Assembly (NCBI RefSeq): GCF_047461615.1
Contig: NZ_JANSHI010000010.1
Location: forward strand, 37,737 to 101,736
Length of the DNA: 64,000 bases
Origin: Thermostichus sp047461615
GTDB taxonomy: Bacteria; Cyanobacteriota; Cyanobacteriia; Thermostichales; Thermostichaceae
Direction of reading: 5' to 3'
Each line of letters begins with the position of its first letter. The stretch's first letter is position 1. Positions 9,440-17,742 of the stretch are shown here, piece by piece. The notes beneath the pieces were generated by a model. That model worked only from the letters and a program-made list of their open reading frames with translations, was not told the DNA's origin and searched no databases. The position numbers were made by a program, and so were the translations under genes.

Positions 9440-10174
9440 CTACAGGACGTCTGGATTCACCCCTAGCTCCCGCAACTTCTGGGCCAGGTGCTCTGCTCTC
9501 TGCTGTTCTTGTTTAGCCCGCTGCCGCTCTTGCTCAGCCCGTTGGCGTTCGATTTTCTCTGCTTCCTCAGGAGTAGGCACCAGCTCACCATTGGGGAAGA
9601 AGTACCGAAGCTGCTGGTTGTGAATCCCCAGGTACAATCCCAGCACCCCGCTCCACCGCCACCCCTCCTTTGTGAGCGGAATCTCCTCGTATTTCTCCCC
9701 CCTTAGCCGCAAACCCATGAACTCCAGGGTCTCAGGAGAAAAATAGAAGTACTCTGGAGTTCTGAAAATCCTCTGGTACGGCTCCCGCTTCTCCTCTCGA
9801 TCCACTTTGGCTGTGGACTCGGAGAGCAGCTCAACAATCAAGTCTGGATATTTCCCCCCTTCTTCCCACACCACCCAAGAAGGGCGGGGGCGGTTTTCTA
9901 CCCCTTTGACCAAAAACAGATCTGGGCCGTGGAAGTCTTTGGTTTTGAGTTGGTCGCGGCTGTAGTAAACGGTAAGGTTCCAAGACAGGAAGTAGTCGTT
10001 GCGATCCTGCCAGATGCGGGTGAGGCAGCTCACCAGAATTAGAAGCTGCAAGGCGTGGAGAGAGTGTTCCATTTCGGGCTCATCGCTGAGCAGCCCCTGG
10101 GCCGAAGGCATGAGCTCTGCCAGTTGCTCGCGGGTGAGGGGAGTGATTTCCTGCAGTTTCTCTTGGGCTAGCAT
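9440..10174 (-). CDS. Uma2 family (DUF820) nuclease-like protein
   Basis: A 244-residue protein with the Uma2/DUF820 core, a PD-(D/E)XK-like fold very common in cyanobacteria: YPDLIVELLSESTAKVDREE carries the catalytic-type Asp, Glu and downstream basic residues. The C-terminus is a Glu/Gln/Arg-rich coiled coil with repeated RAEQERQRAKQEQ-like units, a frequent tail in this family. The ATG at 10174 is chosen; an in-frame TTG seven codons upstream (10195) also exists. The biological role of Uma2 proteins is uncertain; many copies are associated with mobile DNA. It stands alone, upstream of lpxD on the same strand. Confidence 0.75.
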   Translation of the reverse strand: MLAQEKLQEITPLTREQLAELMPSAQGLLSDEPEMEHSLHALQLLILVSCLTRIWQDRNDYFLSWNLTVYYSRDQLKTKDFHGPDLFLVKGVENRPRPSWVVWEEGGKYPDLIVELLSESTAKVDREEKREPYQRIFRTPEYFYFSPETLEFMGLRLRGEKYEEIPLTKEGWRWSGVLGLYLGIHNQQLRYFFPNGELVPTPEEAEKIERQRAEQERQRAKQEQQRAEHLAQKLRELGVNPDVL

Positions 10175-10224
10175 CTTTGCGTTGGGGGCAAGCAAGTGAA
10201 TTAGCCATCGGCAGGGATCCCCAT

Positions 10225-11256
10225 CTATGTCCCACTGCTCTGCTCCAGCTTAGCCACGCGGGCTTCTAGCTTGCGCAGGGCGCGCTGCAGCTCGGGCAAA
10301 TGCCGATGAACGGCCATGCTCTTGCGCCATTCGGCAATAGGCTGATGGGGGTAGCCGGCCACGGTTTGACCAGCGGGGACGTCGCTGGTTACTCCTGTCT
10401 GGGCAGCCACGCGCACGCCATCGCCAATGTGCAGGTGCCCGGCCAGGCCGCATTGCCCAGCCAAGATGACGCGGTGGCCCAACTGGGTGCTGCCGGCAAT
10501 GCCCACCTGAGCCACGATCAAGCAGTGGGATCCCGTCTTCACGCCGTGGCCAATCTGCACTAGGTTGTCAATCTTGGTGCCCCGGCCAATGCGGGTCTCG
10601 CCAACAGCGGCCCGGTCGATAGTGGTGTTGCTGCCCACCTCTACGCCGTCTTCCAGCACCACCCGGCCTGCCTGCAGCATGCGCCGCCAGGAGCCGTCGG
10701 GAAGAGGAATGTGGCCAAAGCCGTCGTCGCCGATGACGGCACCGCTGTGGATTAGGCAATCATCCCCAATCTCCGTGCGCTCGTGAATAACGCAGTTGGC
10801 GAAAAGCTGACAGCGGGATCCAATCCGCACGTGGGGGTAGATGGTTACGTTGGGGTGGATTTGGGTGTAGTCGCCAATTTTCACCCCTTCCATCACCACT
10901 ACATGCGGCCCAATGGCCACACCTTCTCCCAACTCAACGCTGGGATCAATCACAGCGGTGGGATGGATCCCAACAGGCAAGCGATAGGGCTGGTAAAACA
11001 GCTCGATGGCCTGGGCAAAGAGCAGACGGGGATCCTTCCCTCGCAGGCAAGCAATGGGGCGGGGCAGAACCAGCGATTCCTCCACAATGACGGCGCTGGC
11101 TTGGGTCTGCTCCAGCAAGGGTAGGTAGCGGGCTTCACTGAGAAAACTCAGCTCTCCTGGGCGCGCCTCTGCTAGACTAGCCACGCCGTGAATTTCTAGG
11201 GTGGGATCTCCCTCGTAGGGGCATCCCAATTTTTGGGCGATCTCCTGTAGCTGCAT
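10225..11256 (-). CDS. lpxD: UDP-3-O-acylglucosamine N-acyltransferase LpxD
   Basis: A 343-residue enzyme of lipid A synthesis; it N-acylates UDP-3-O-acyl-glucosamine. The N-terminal uridine-binding domain (1-100) is followed by left-handed beta-helix hexapeptide repeats (about 100-300: GVAIGPHVVVMEGVKIGDYT and onward) and a C-terminal helix. The segment LVQIGHGVKTGSHCLI carries the catalytic histidine region. Length is normal for the family. Downstream of a DUF4330 gene on the same strand with only 15 bases between, so they are probably cotranscribed. Confidence 0.95.
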   Translation of the reverse strand: MQLQEIAQKLGCPYEGDPTLEIHGVASLAEARPGELSFLSEARYLPLLEQTQASAVIVEESLVLPRPIACLRGKDPRLLFAQAIELFYQPYRLPVGIHPTAVIDPSVELGEGVAIGPHVVVMEGVKIGDYTQIHPNVTIYPHVRIGSRCQLFANCVIHERTEIGDDCLIHSGAVIGDDGFGHIPLPDGSWRRMLQAGRVVLEDGVEVGSNTTIDRAAVGETRIGRGTKIDNLVQIGHGVKTGSHCLIVAQVGIAGSTQLGHRVILAGQCGLAGHLHIGDGVRVAAQTGVTSDVPAGQTVAGYPHQPIAEWRKSMAVHRHLPELQRALRKLEARVAKLEQSSGT

Positions 11257-11271
11257 TGGGCTTGAGATCCT

Positions 11272-11790
11272 CTACGATTGCAGCAGCCGCACATCCATCA
11301 CGGTTCCACGCAAGTTGTAGCTAAAGGTCTCGAGCTCCAGGGGAAGGCCGACTTTGACGCGGTTGTTGCCTAGGACAATGCCATTTTCTGTCCGCTGGCC
11401 CCGTCCCCGTAAAGTAAACACCAGATCAAAGCGGTAGGGCTCTGGGTCAGGCAAGTTCTCAACCCGTCCATCGGGAAAAACCACCGGCACAGTGCGGCTG
11501 ACGTTTTCCACCCGCACCACCTCCACCTGGCCGTAGGGTTGGTTGCGGATAATCAAGTCAGCCTTCTGACCTGCTTGAAAAGGTTCCAGGGATCGGCTGC
11601 TGACTCCCCGCACAATCATATCCACTTCCACGGGCAGCGTGGGGCCACCCCCCACCTGGACGACGCTGCCCACCTGCCGCCCGGGGAAAAACAGGACAGC
11701 CACAATCGCCGCTACTACAATGGCCAGCGCCCCCAGATCCAGAAGGCTGACCTTCCCCAGCAGACGCCCCCGTTCATCGACGAGCCGCAT
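11272..11790 (-). CDS. DUF4330 family membrane-anchored protein
   Basis: From the ATG at 11790 the product has 172 residues beginning MRLVDERGRLLGKVSLLDLG, a single N-terminal membrane segment (LGALAIVVAAIVAVLFF) and an extracytoplasmic beta-rich domain. This matches the cyanobacterial DUF4330 pattern. The start is supported by AGAGGTGG two bases upstream of the ATG; the frame is open about 60 codons further upstream, but that stretch runs through the promoter region. It precedes lpxD directly and may share its transcript. Function unknown. Confidence 0.75.
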   Translation of the reverse strand: MRLVDERGRLLGKVSLLDLGALAIVVAAIVAVLFFPGRQVGSVVQVGGGPTLPVEVDMIVRGVSSRSLEPFQAGQKADLIIRNQPYGQVEVVRVENVSRTVPVVFPDGRVENLPDPEPYRFDLVFTLRGRGQRTENGIVLGNNRVKVGLPLELETFSYNLRGTVMDVRLLQS

Positions 11791-11818
11791 CGCCACCTCT
11801 TTTCCGACACCCTGCTTT

Positions 11819-11847
11819 ATTGTAGGGTGCCCTACTACTAGGAAACA
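11819..11847 (-). promoter_or_regulatory. Promoter with overlapping palindromic operator (DUF4330-lpxD)
   Basis: On the minus strand a TACAAT -10 box (11819-11824) lies 28 bases before the DUF4330 ATG. A perfect 14-base palindrome, GTAGGG-TG-CCCTAC (11822-11835), overlaps it and fills the spacer toward a weak -35 (TGTTTC, 11842-11847). Such placement would let a bound dimer block polymerase. The palindrome also fits GTA-N8-TAC (NtcA-like), but no -10 box stands at the NtcA activator distance. Confidence 0.5.
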
Positions 11848-11919
11848 CAGTCGTCGGCCAAGTGCAGCCACCCGCGCGCTCACCGCTAGGTAACCAGTGG
11901 CAGCCAACTGGCATAGAAG

Positions 11920-12312
11920 TGGAGCTGACGGGAGTCGAACCCGTGTCCGAGATGGGTACTGGGGGCTCACTCCTTCACAGGCTTAGCCTCTCTGACCCTC
12001 AAGGCGGGGATCGCCGTTTAGATCCCGGCGATGGGAGATCTCCGCCTAAGCTTAGGCTCTCCCTCGACGGAGCCGGAGAAGAGAGCTGCACCCGTTGGGG
12101 TTGTGACCCGCCCACTTAACGGGGTCGTGGGAGGATCCTCGAGCTCAGACTTCTCTTACTGAGCCTTAGGCAGCCAGAGCAGCTGCTTTACGAGCAAAAG
12201 GCACGACGTTGTTCGCACCTACTTTGTTGAGCCTAGTGGTAACGGGATAAGCTCAAGCCCGACCTGCATCATGAACCCTTGTTCGCCACCCCGTCGAAAC
12301 CGTTACAGCCCC
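11920..12312 (-). ncRNA. ssrA: Transfer-messenger RNA (tmRNA)
   Basis: On the minus strand the 5' end GGGGCTGTAACGGTTTCGAC pairs (GGGGCTG with CAGCTCC) with the 3' end, which has the T-arm GGTTCGACTCCC; CCA is not encoded. The internal tag ORF (12166-12216) reads ANNVVPFARKAAALAA followed by TAA, a cyanobacterial-type degradation tag. It rescues stalled ribosomes and marks the products for proteolysis. One-piece molecule, about 393 nt. It diverges from tRNA-Lys. Confidence 0.95.
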
Positions 12313-12365
12313 GGGGTTAGCTTACACCTAGACTAGCAAAACTCTCGGGGATCCGGCTAGAGTCT

Positions 12366-12395
12366 TTGCGAATGTGACAAAAGTCCTGCTATCAT
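12366..12395 (+). promoter_or_regulatory. Promoter of tRNA-Lys
   Basis: TTGCGA (12366-12371) and TATCAT (12390-12395) are separated by 18 bases, a sigma-70-like arrangement. The -10 box ends 17 bases before the mature tRNA 5' end. Confidence 0.5.
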
Positions 12396-12412
12396 AACGA
12401 AAGTGTAAACTC

Positions 12413-12484
12413 GGGTCGGTAGCTCAGCGGTAGAGCACTCGGCTTTTAACCGATTGGCCCAGGGTTCGAATCCCTGCCGACCCA
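12413..12484 (+). tRNA. trnK: tRNA-Lys (UUU)
   Basis: A complete 72-nt cloverleaf: acceptor GGGTCGG pairs with CCGACCC, D-arm GCTC...GAGC, anticodon loop CTTTTAA (anticodon UUU), T-arm CAGGGTTCGAATCCCTG. CCA is not encoded. Its 3' end faces the three-gene nuclease/ATPase cassette. Confidence 0.97.
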
Positions 12485-12552
12485 GCTTGCGATACCCTCT
12501 CCCCCCGGCCTGGCCTAGGCTAGGATTCCAGGAGGCAGGTGGGAGAGGCGGG

Positions 12553-13572
12553 GTGGCCGTTCTTTCGTGGCAAGACCTAGGCAAAGAGGGGGAGGTCAAG
12601 CTGTTGCTGGCGCCGTGCGTGGAGGAGGCGCTAGCGAGCCTGGCGGAGGAGGCTGAAACTCGAGAGACGGTCTTTGTCTCCAAGCTTTGGCACCGAATTC
12701 CTGCCCAGGATGCCATCCTCGATGAGTGTCTGCAGGTGCTGGCGAGGGTAGCTCTATCCCTCTGGCCTTATTGGTATGGGGAAAAGTTTGAGCCGGGCAC
12801 AACGGCAGAGGTTCAAGCTCACAATCGTCTCCGCGCCCAAGAGCTACCAGCAAAACAGGATCCCGCCATTGCCAACGCCTGGCTCAAGGCGGCCATGCAC
12901 CTGTGCCAACAGCAACGCCTGCCTCTGCTGCCAGGGATCCAGCGGGCGATCCAGGTGCAGCAACTGGCCAAGGCCATTGCCCCTCGCGAGCTGACCTTGG
13001 CTTTGGCAACCAATGAGACGGAGCCGGCGCCCAGCTACTTACTCGGCTTGGCCAAGGCAGCTATCTGGTTGGCTGACCACAGTCAGGCACGGCTGGTGCT
13101 GGTGGTGCCGAGCGCTTTGACTGATCACCCCGAATTGGCCTCCGTGAGCTACGGTGCCATTCGACTGCCGCTTCCTGAGAGGCTAAAGGAGTTCGACAGC
13201 TCGGTGCAGGTGGTGGTGGGTTACAAGGGATCCCCTCACCCCTTCAGTCCCGCCGAGAGAAAGCTGGCCGACCGGGTGGCAGCAGATGCGCAGTTAAAGA
13301 ATTTGCTGGAATTCAACCAAACTGTACAGAGTGTTAACGGACGCGCTTTCCGAGCGGATCTGCTTTGGCGGGAGGGTAAGGTGGTGGTGGAAGTGGATGG
13401 GCCAGAGCACCGCGAGCCAAACCACTACTACCAGGATCGCCTGCGGGACTACGAGTTGCTCATCTCCGGCTACTTGGTGTTGCGGATTCCCAATGAGCTG
13501 GTGATGTCCGACTGCGAGCGGGCGGTGGAGATGATCCGCAAGGTGGTTCAATTGCAACAGAGCCGGCTTTGA
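12553..13572 (+). CDS. DUF559-type endonuclease domain protein (cassette gene 1)
   Basis: From GTG 12553 (GGAGAGG upstream) the product has 339 residues; the frame is open further back but runs into tRNA-Lys. The C-terminal third resembles DUF559, a Vsr/restriction-endonuclease-like fold: RAFRADLLWREGKVVVEVDG, then EHREPNHYYQDRLRDYELLI, then GYLVLRIPNELV. The pattern D...E-V-D-G...H supplies plausible metal-binding residues. Residues 1-230 are not recognised. The next gene follows after 22 bases, so it is likely cotranscribed with it and with the large ATPase. Nuclease activity is inferred from the fold only. Confidence 0.7.
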   Translation: MAVLSWQDLGKEGEVKLLLAPCVEEALASLAEEAETRETVFVSKLWHRIPAQDAILDECLQVLARVALSLWPYWYGEKFEPGTTAEVQAHNRLRAQELPAKQDPAIANAWLKAAMHLCQQQRLPLLPGIQRAIQVQQLAKAIAPRELTLALATNETEPAPSYLLGLAKAAIWLADHSQARLVLVVPSALTDHPELASVSYGAIRLPLPERLKEFDSSVQVVVGYKGSPHPFSPAERKLADRVAADAQLKNLLEFNQTVQSVNGRAFRADLLWREGKVVVEVDGPEHREPNHYYQDRLRDYELLISGYLVLRIPNELVMSDCERAVEMIRKVVQLQQSRL

Positions 13573-13594
13573 GGCAGGGCTGGAGGTTGGGGAA

Positions 13595-14296
13595 ATGAGC
13601 GATTTGTTGCCCAAAAGCGAAATCTTGCTCTGGAAGCTCCTGCTAACAGGGGAAGAACCGACCAAGTCGCAAGTGAAGCCAAAGCATAGGGCCAAAGAGC
13701 TCAAGCTGTTGGAGGAAAAGGGCCTCATTGAATGCAAGACTGTAGTCGAAAAGGGAAGGAGGATAACCCGGCTTGTGCTGACTGACAAGGCCTGGGACTG
13801 GGCTTCTACCACACCTCCAACGGCCATCGCCCGCTCCAAGTCGCCAGAGGCAGCAGTTGTTTTGCAAAAGGCGTTGGCAACCCTAGTGGATTACGCACAG
13901 CGGGAGAACGTTCCCTTGGCGCGGATTCTAGGCCTACGACCGAGTGGCGCGTTCGCGATAGCGGCGCGGAGCGCAAACAGACCCTCTCTCGGTGGAGCAG
14001 AAACGCAGCCCTGGGAAGTTAGCGAAGGGGAGGTTGATCCTAACTTCCTCGAGAAGGTCTTTCGCACCTGCGAGGAGATGGGAGGGCGCTACTACCTAGT
14101 CTACTTATCCGACTTGCGTAAAAGATTTCCCGATGTTCCCTCCTGGCTATTGGATCAGGCGCTCCTGACTTTGAACCGCCAAGCCAAGATAGTGCTGATG
14201 AACCTGGACGATCCTCTGTCCATTACTCCTGAAATCGAAGCCGCCGCTATTGACCTGTACGGCTACAAAAAGCACGTTCTTCGTGTTAGGAACTAG
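13595..14296 (+). CDS. Winged-helix-like protein of unknown function (cassette gene 2)
   Basis: A 233-residue protein. Residues 1-75 (LLWKLLLTGEEPTKSQ, then ELKLLEEKGLIECKTV, then RRITRLVLTDKAWDWA) have the helix-helix-strand layout of a winged-helix DNA-binding domain. A second similar helical region lies at about 160-205 (YLSDLRKRFPDVPSWLLDQA). Between them, residues about 117-133 (PSGAFAIAARSANRPS) are encoded by a copy of a dispersed GC-rich repeat, so this segment is probably a neutral insertion. The stop is 2 bases from the start of the downstream ATPase. Role unknown; a DNA-binding or regulatory subunit is a guess. Confidence 0.6.
   Translation: MSDLLPKSEILLWKLLLTGEEPTKSQVKPKHRAKELKLLEEKGLIECKTVVEKGRRITRLVLTDKAWDWASTTPPTAIARSKSPEAAVVLQKALATLVDYAQRENVPLARILGLRPSGAFAIAARSANRPSLGGAETQPWEVSEGEVDPNFLEKVFRTCEEMGGRYYLVYLSDLRKRFPDVPSWLLDQALLTLNRQAKIVLMNLDDPLSITPEIEAAAIDLYGYKKHVLRVRN
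13948..13975 (-). repeat. Dispersed GC-rich repeat copy inside a coding region
   Basis: The plus strand reads CGTTCGCGATAGCGGCGCGG then AGCGC, a variant of the reverse complement of the repeat at 29509-30044 (CGTTCGCGCAGCGGGACGGAG). It is in frame with the winged-helix-like gene and adds about ten residues. Confidence 0.5.
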
Positions 14297-14298
14297 CC

Positions 14299-17200
14299 AT
14301 GACTTCCAAGGAAAGTACCTCTTTCTCAATCAACCAACAAAAAGCTCTAGAAGCCCTCAAGGAGGTTGATTTTGATTGGACAGTTCATCTTAGAAAAATC
14401 TGGCAACCTCCGGATTTTGACGTTCCTGAGCTTAACCGGGATGTCAGGGAGAAGCTATTCAGCCGGCTGGAGAAGTTAATCCAATCTCCCCAGATGGAGA
14501 CACCCTTTGGAATCCCTGTGCTTGGCAATGGTGGCTCTGGCAAAACCCACCTTCTCAGGGTCTTAAGACAGCACTGCTTTGAAAAAGGGGTGGGATTTGT
14601 CCTAGTGGACATGACCGATGTGAAAGACTTTTGGGAAACCGTAATCCAGGGCTACCTCACCTCTCTGCTTCAGGAAGAGCCTGATGGCACTAGCCAGCTC
14701 CAAAAAATTCTCGATCTGGTCTTTCTGAGAGCTCTCTCTACTCCCAAGCAGGCGAAGGAGATCGCCAGTTTTTCCCACGAATCTTTGCTCGACGTCATTA
14801 GACAAACTCTGCAATGGCTATTCACTCAAGATCGCAAGCACACCATCAAGTACCAAGATTGTGTACGAGCTGCCATTCTAGCTAATTCGAATGATTTTTC
14901 ACTGGCGTCAATAGGTACTAGCTGGATACAGGGCCTAGGTGTGGAATCAGAGGTTGCCCGACAATTCGGTTTTACCAACGCCAGCTTAAATCCTAGTCAA
15001 GTTGTTGCAGGGCTTTCTTGGCTGATGAGCCTAAGGGGACCCACTGTAGTTGCTTTGGATCAGTTGGATCCCATTGTTGTGCAATCTCATACAAGTCCTA
15101 GTCCTTCGTCATCCTTGCAGGAGCTCTCGCCAGAGACAGAAAGAGAAGCTTCCCAAAACATCATTCATAACATCGCAGGTGGCCTCATTGGGCTACGGGA
15201 CTGCCTCTCCCGATCCCTTGTCATCATCTCGTGCCTAAACCAGTCTTGGGAAATTCTAACGAAAACAGCTGTTAAAACCTTTACAGGACGCTTTGAGCAG
15301 CCTTTAACTTTGACGGCTCTTCTTTCGGCCAGTGTCGCTGAGGCAGTTGTTGTTCCTCGCCTGCAGGCTGCCTACCACAAGGTGGGCTTTATCCCTCCCT
15401 ATCCTTCCTACCCGTTTAAGCCGGAGTTCTTCCAGCCGACTATCAATCCTCGGCAGCTCCTCCAGAAATGTCATGAGCACAGGGAGCAATGCCTACGGGA
15501 AGGGAGAGTTACCGAGTTAGGTGTCCCAAGTTCTGCTCCTATCACTCCAAGTCCCCCTCCACTGAAGGAACTAGATCGAATCTTTGAGGAGGCCAAGCAA
15601 AAGGTTGATATTTCCCCGTATTTACAGGAAAACGAGAGCGAGATATGGAAAGAGCCCCTAGCTTCTCTGTGCAACTTTCTCGTCTGGCAGGAAAAGTTGC
15701 CGGCTAGTATTGGCAGCCAAGTGGAAACTGACTTCCCTGGATCCAGAGGTTTCTCGCCTCTGCATTCTCGCTTGCGGCTAATCTTCTACGAGGCAAACGA
15801 GCGGGAAAGGCACCTTTGTTTTACAGCTATTCAATCAACTAATCCTAGATCTTTCCAAACTCGCTTAGTAGCTGCTAGAACGGCAGCCGGGATCGACGCG
15901 GCCCTGCGATTTCGCAAGTTGGTAGTGGTGCGCACTACCTCCCTACCAGGAGGCGAACGTACTCAGAAACTGTGGCAAAAGTTCCTTGAGGAGGGTGGGA
16001 TCCACTGGCGGCCCAGTGAAAGGGAAATCAGGGTTCTGCGGGCCCTGGAGCAGCTCCAATCCAGACCCGGTTTTAGAGATTGGCTGGCGGAACGGCGACC
16101 TCTTACCCACCTGGCAAATGCTGAGTTGGATTCGGGGCTGGCCAAAATCCTTGCCTGGCTGAGGGAAGGGATCCCGGCTGACTGGGCTACGAGAGCTGAG
16201 CCTGAGGAAAAGGGAGTTTCCTCCCCTCCTAGGGCAGGCAACGGCAAAGCTCCTGAAGCCAAGCAAGACTTGCAGCCGCCGAGACCTTCGCCAGGTTTGT
16301 TTGTCGGACGACGCTGGATAGCCAACCGGGAGGGTGAGCCAGTTTTTCTGCCCATCGAGGAGCTGGTGCGGCACACTGTGATTTTGGCTGGCAGCGGCTC
16401 GGGGAAAACGGTGCTCTTGAGGCGAATGGTGGAAGAGGCAGCCTTGCAGGGGATCCCTTCCATCGTCATCGATGCAGCCAACGACTTGGCCCGGCTGGGG
16501 GATCCCTGGTCTGCCGCTCCCGAAGGCTGGACAGAGGAGGATCAAGCCAAGGCAGAGCGCTACTTTGCCCAAACCGAGGTGGTGGTTTGGACCCCTGGGC
16601 TGGCGGCGGGCAACCCCCTCACCCTTGCCCCCCTGCCGGACTTTGCTGCGCTGGCCGGTGATCCCGAAGAGCTGGATCAGGCCGTCGACATGGCCTGGGG
16701 CGCCCTCCAGGAGATCGTGGCCCCCGGCAAGACCGTCGGCGACGAGCTGAAGCGGGGGGTTCTTAAGGCAGCTTTGAAATACTTTGCCACCCACCAGCCG
16801 GGATCTCTAGCTGACTTTGCCGAGTTCCTTGCGGACCTGCCTCCGGAAGCAGGAGCCGGTATCAGCAAGGCGCCGCAACTGGCGCTGCAGATGGCTAATC
16901 TCCTCAAGGCTGCCATGGTTAACAACAAGTTGCTCCATCAACAGGGGATGGCGTTGGATCCGGCCATCTTGTTGGGGCTGGGCTCAGACTACGGCAAAAC
17001 CCGGGTGTCGGTTGTCAACTTGGTGGGCCTTCCCACCCTGGGGGAACAGCAGCAATTTCTCAATCAACTGGCCATGGCGCTGTTTACCTGGATCAAGAAA
17101 AACCCCGCCCCGCCGGAAGCGCCAGTGCGCGGGCTGCTGGTCATCGACGAGGCCAAAGACTTTGTGCCCTCCCAGGGGACTACCCCCTGCAAGCAGAGCC

Positions 17201-17541
17201 TCCTGCGCCTGGCCGCCCAAGCGCGCAAATACGGCTTGGGTCTCATTTTTGCTACCCAAGCACCCAAGAGCATCGACCACAACGTCATCGCCAACTGCTC
17301 CACCCAGTTTTTTGGCCGAGTCACGTCTCCGGCAGCCATTGAGGTAGTGCGCGAGCAAATTGCCCAGCGGGGAGGAAGCGGAGAAGATGTGGCTGTCTTA
17401 AAGGTGGGACAGTTTTATCTCTCCTCGCAGCAGCTTCACCCGCCCTGCAAAATCCAAACTCCCTGGTGCCTGTCTTTTCACGCCCCCACCCCTCTAAACG
17501 AAGCTGAGGTGATCCAGCGCTCCCAGGCGGTCAAGCTCTAG
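14299..17541 (+). CDS. Double P-loop ATPase with HerA-like C-terminus (cassette gene 3)
   Basis: A 1080-residue protein with two ATPase modules. Module 1 (about 30-400) has Walker A GNGGSGKT (76-83) and a Walker B-like VVALDQLDPI near 252, as in AAA+ ATPases of the ORC/BrxC-like kind. Module 2 (about 670-1070) has Walker A GSGSGKT near 698, Walker B LLVIDEAKDF near 948, then QARKYGLGLIFATQAPKSID and a C-terminal arginine-rich part, resembling HerA/DUF87 DNA-pumping ATPases. A Pro/Ser-rich linker joins them. The first half is visibly more A/T-rich than the second. Immediately downstream of the winged-helix gene. Likely a DNA translocase partner of the DUF559 protein (inference). Confidence 0.75.
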   Translation: MTSKESTSFSINQQKALEALKEVDFDWTVHLRKIWQPPDFDVPELNRDVREKLFSRLEKLIQSPQMETPFGIPVLGNGGSGKTHLLRVLRQHCFEKGVGFVLVDMTDVKDFWETVIQGYLTSLLQEEPDGTSQLQKILDLVFLRALSTPKQAKEIASFSHESLLDVIRQTLQWLFTQDRKHTIKYQDCVRAAILANSNDFSLASIGTSWIQGLGVESEVARQFGFTNASLNPSQVVAGLSWLMSLRGPTVVALDQLDPIVVQSHTSPSPSSSLQELSPETEREASQNIIHNIAGGLIGLRDCLSRSLVIISCLNQSWEILTKTAVKTFTGRFEQPLTLTALLSASVAEAVVVPRLQAAYHKVGFIPPYPSYPFKPEFFQPTINPRQLLQKCHEHREQCLREGRVTELGVPSSAPITPSPPPLKELDRIFEEAKQKVDISPYLQENESEIWKEPLASLCNFLVWQEKLPASIGSQVETDFPGSRGFSPLHSRLRLIFYEANERERHLCFTAIQSTNPRSFQTRLVAARTAAGIDAALRFRKLVVVRTTSLPGGERTQKLWQKFLEEGGIHWRPSEREIRVLRALEQLQSRPGFRDWLAERRPLTHLANAELDSGLAKILAWLREGIPADWATRAEPEEKGVSSPPRAGNGKAPEAKQDLQPPRPSPGLFVGRRWIANREGEPVFLPIEELVRHTVILAGSGSGKTVLLRRMVEEAALQGIPSIVIDAANDLARLGDPWSAAPEGWTEEDQAKAERYFAQTEVVVWTPGLAAGNPLTLAPLPDFAALAGDPEELDQAVDMAWGALQEIVAPGKTVGDELKRGVLKAALKYFATHQPGSLADFAEFLADLPPEAGAGISKAPQLALQMANLLKAAMVNNKLLHQQGMALDPAILLGLGSDYGKTRVSVVNLVGLPTLGEQQQFLNQLAMALFTWIKKNPAPPEAPVRGLLVIDEAKDFVPSQGTTPCKQSLLRLAAQARKYGLGLIFATQAPKSIDHNVIANCSTQFFGRVTSPAAIEVVREQIAQRGGSGEDVAVLKVGQFYLSSQQLHPPCKIQTPWCLSFHAPTPLNEAEVIQRSQAVKL

Positions 17542-17742
17542 GCCCTTATCTCAGCAGTTCTGCCGCTGTTGGCTGTCGCGGCAATCTTCCCATTGCTCGT
17601 CTATTCTCACTTGCTGCTGCCAATTCCTGAGGCTGCCTGGCAGTTGGGAGGCCTCTGGAGCTATGCTCCCTTAAGGCAACGTCGGGCAAGCTCGAGGCTT
17701 GCACGGCCACTTTGGGGAACAGGGATCCTCGGGAGCAGGGCA

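Noticed and set aside
11822..11835. NtcA site upstream of DUF4330
   Set aside because: GTA-N8-TAC fits, but there is no TAN3T box 20-24 bases downstream and it overlaps the -10 box, so activation by NtcA is unlikely; kept as a generic operator.
12413..17600. Integrated element with att repeats at tRNA-Lys
   Set aside because: No integrase and no second copy of the tRNA 3' end near the cassette's far side; only the location is suggestive.
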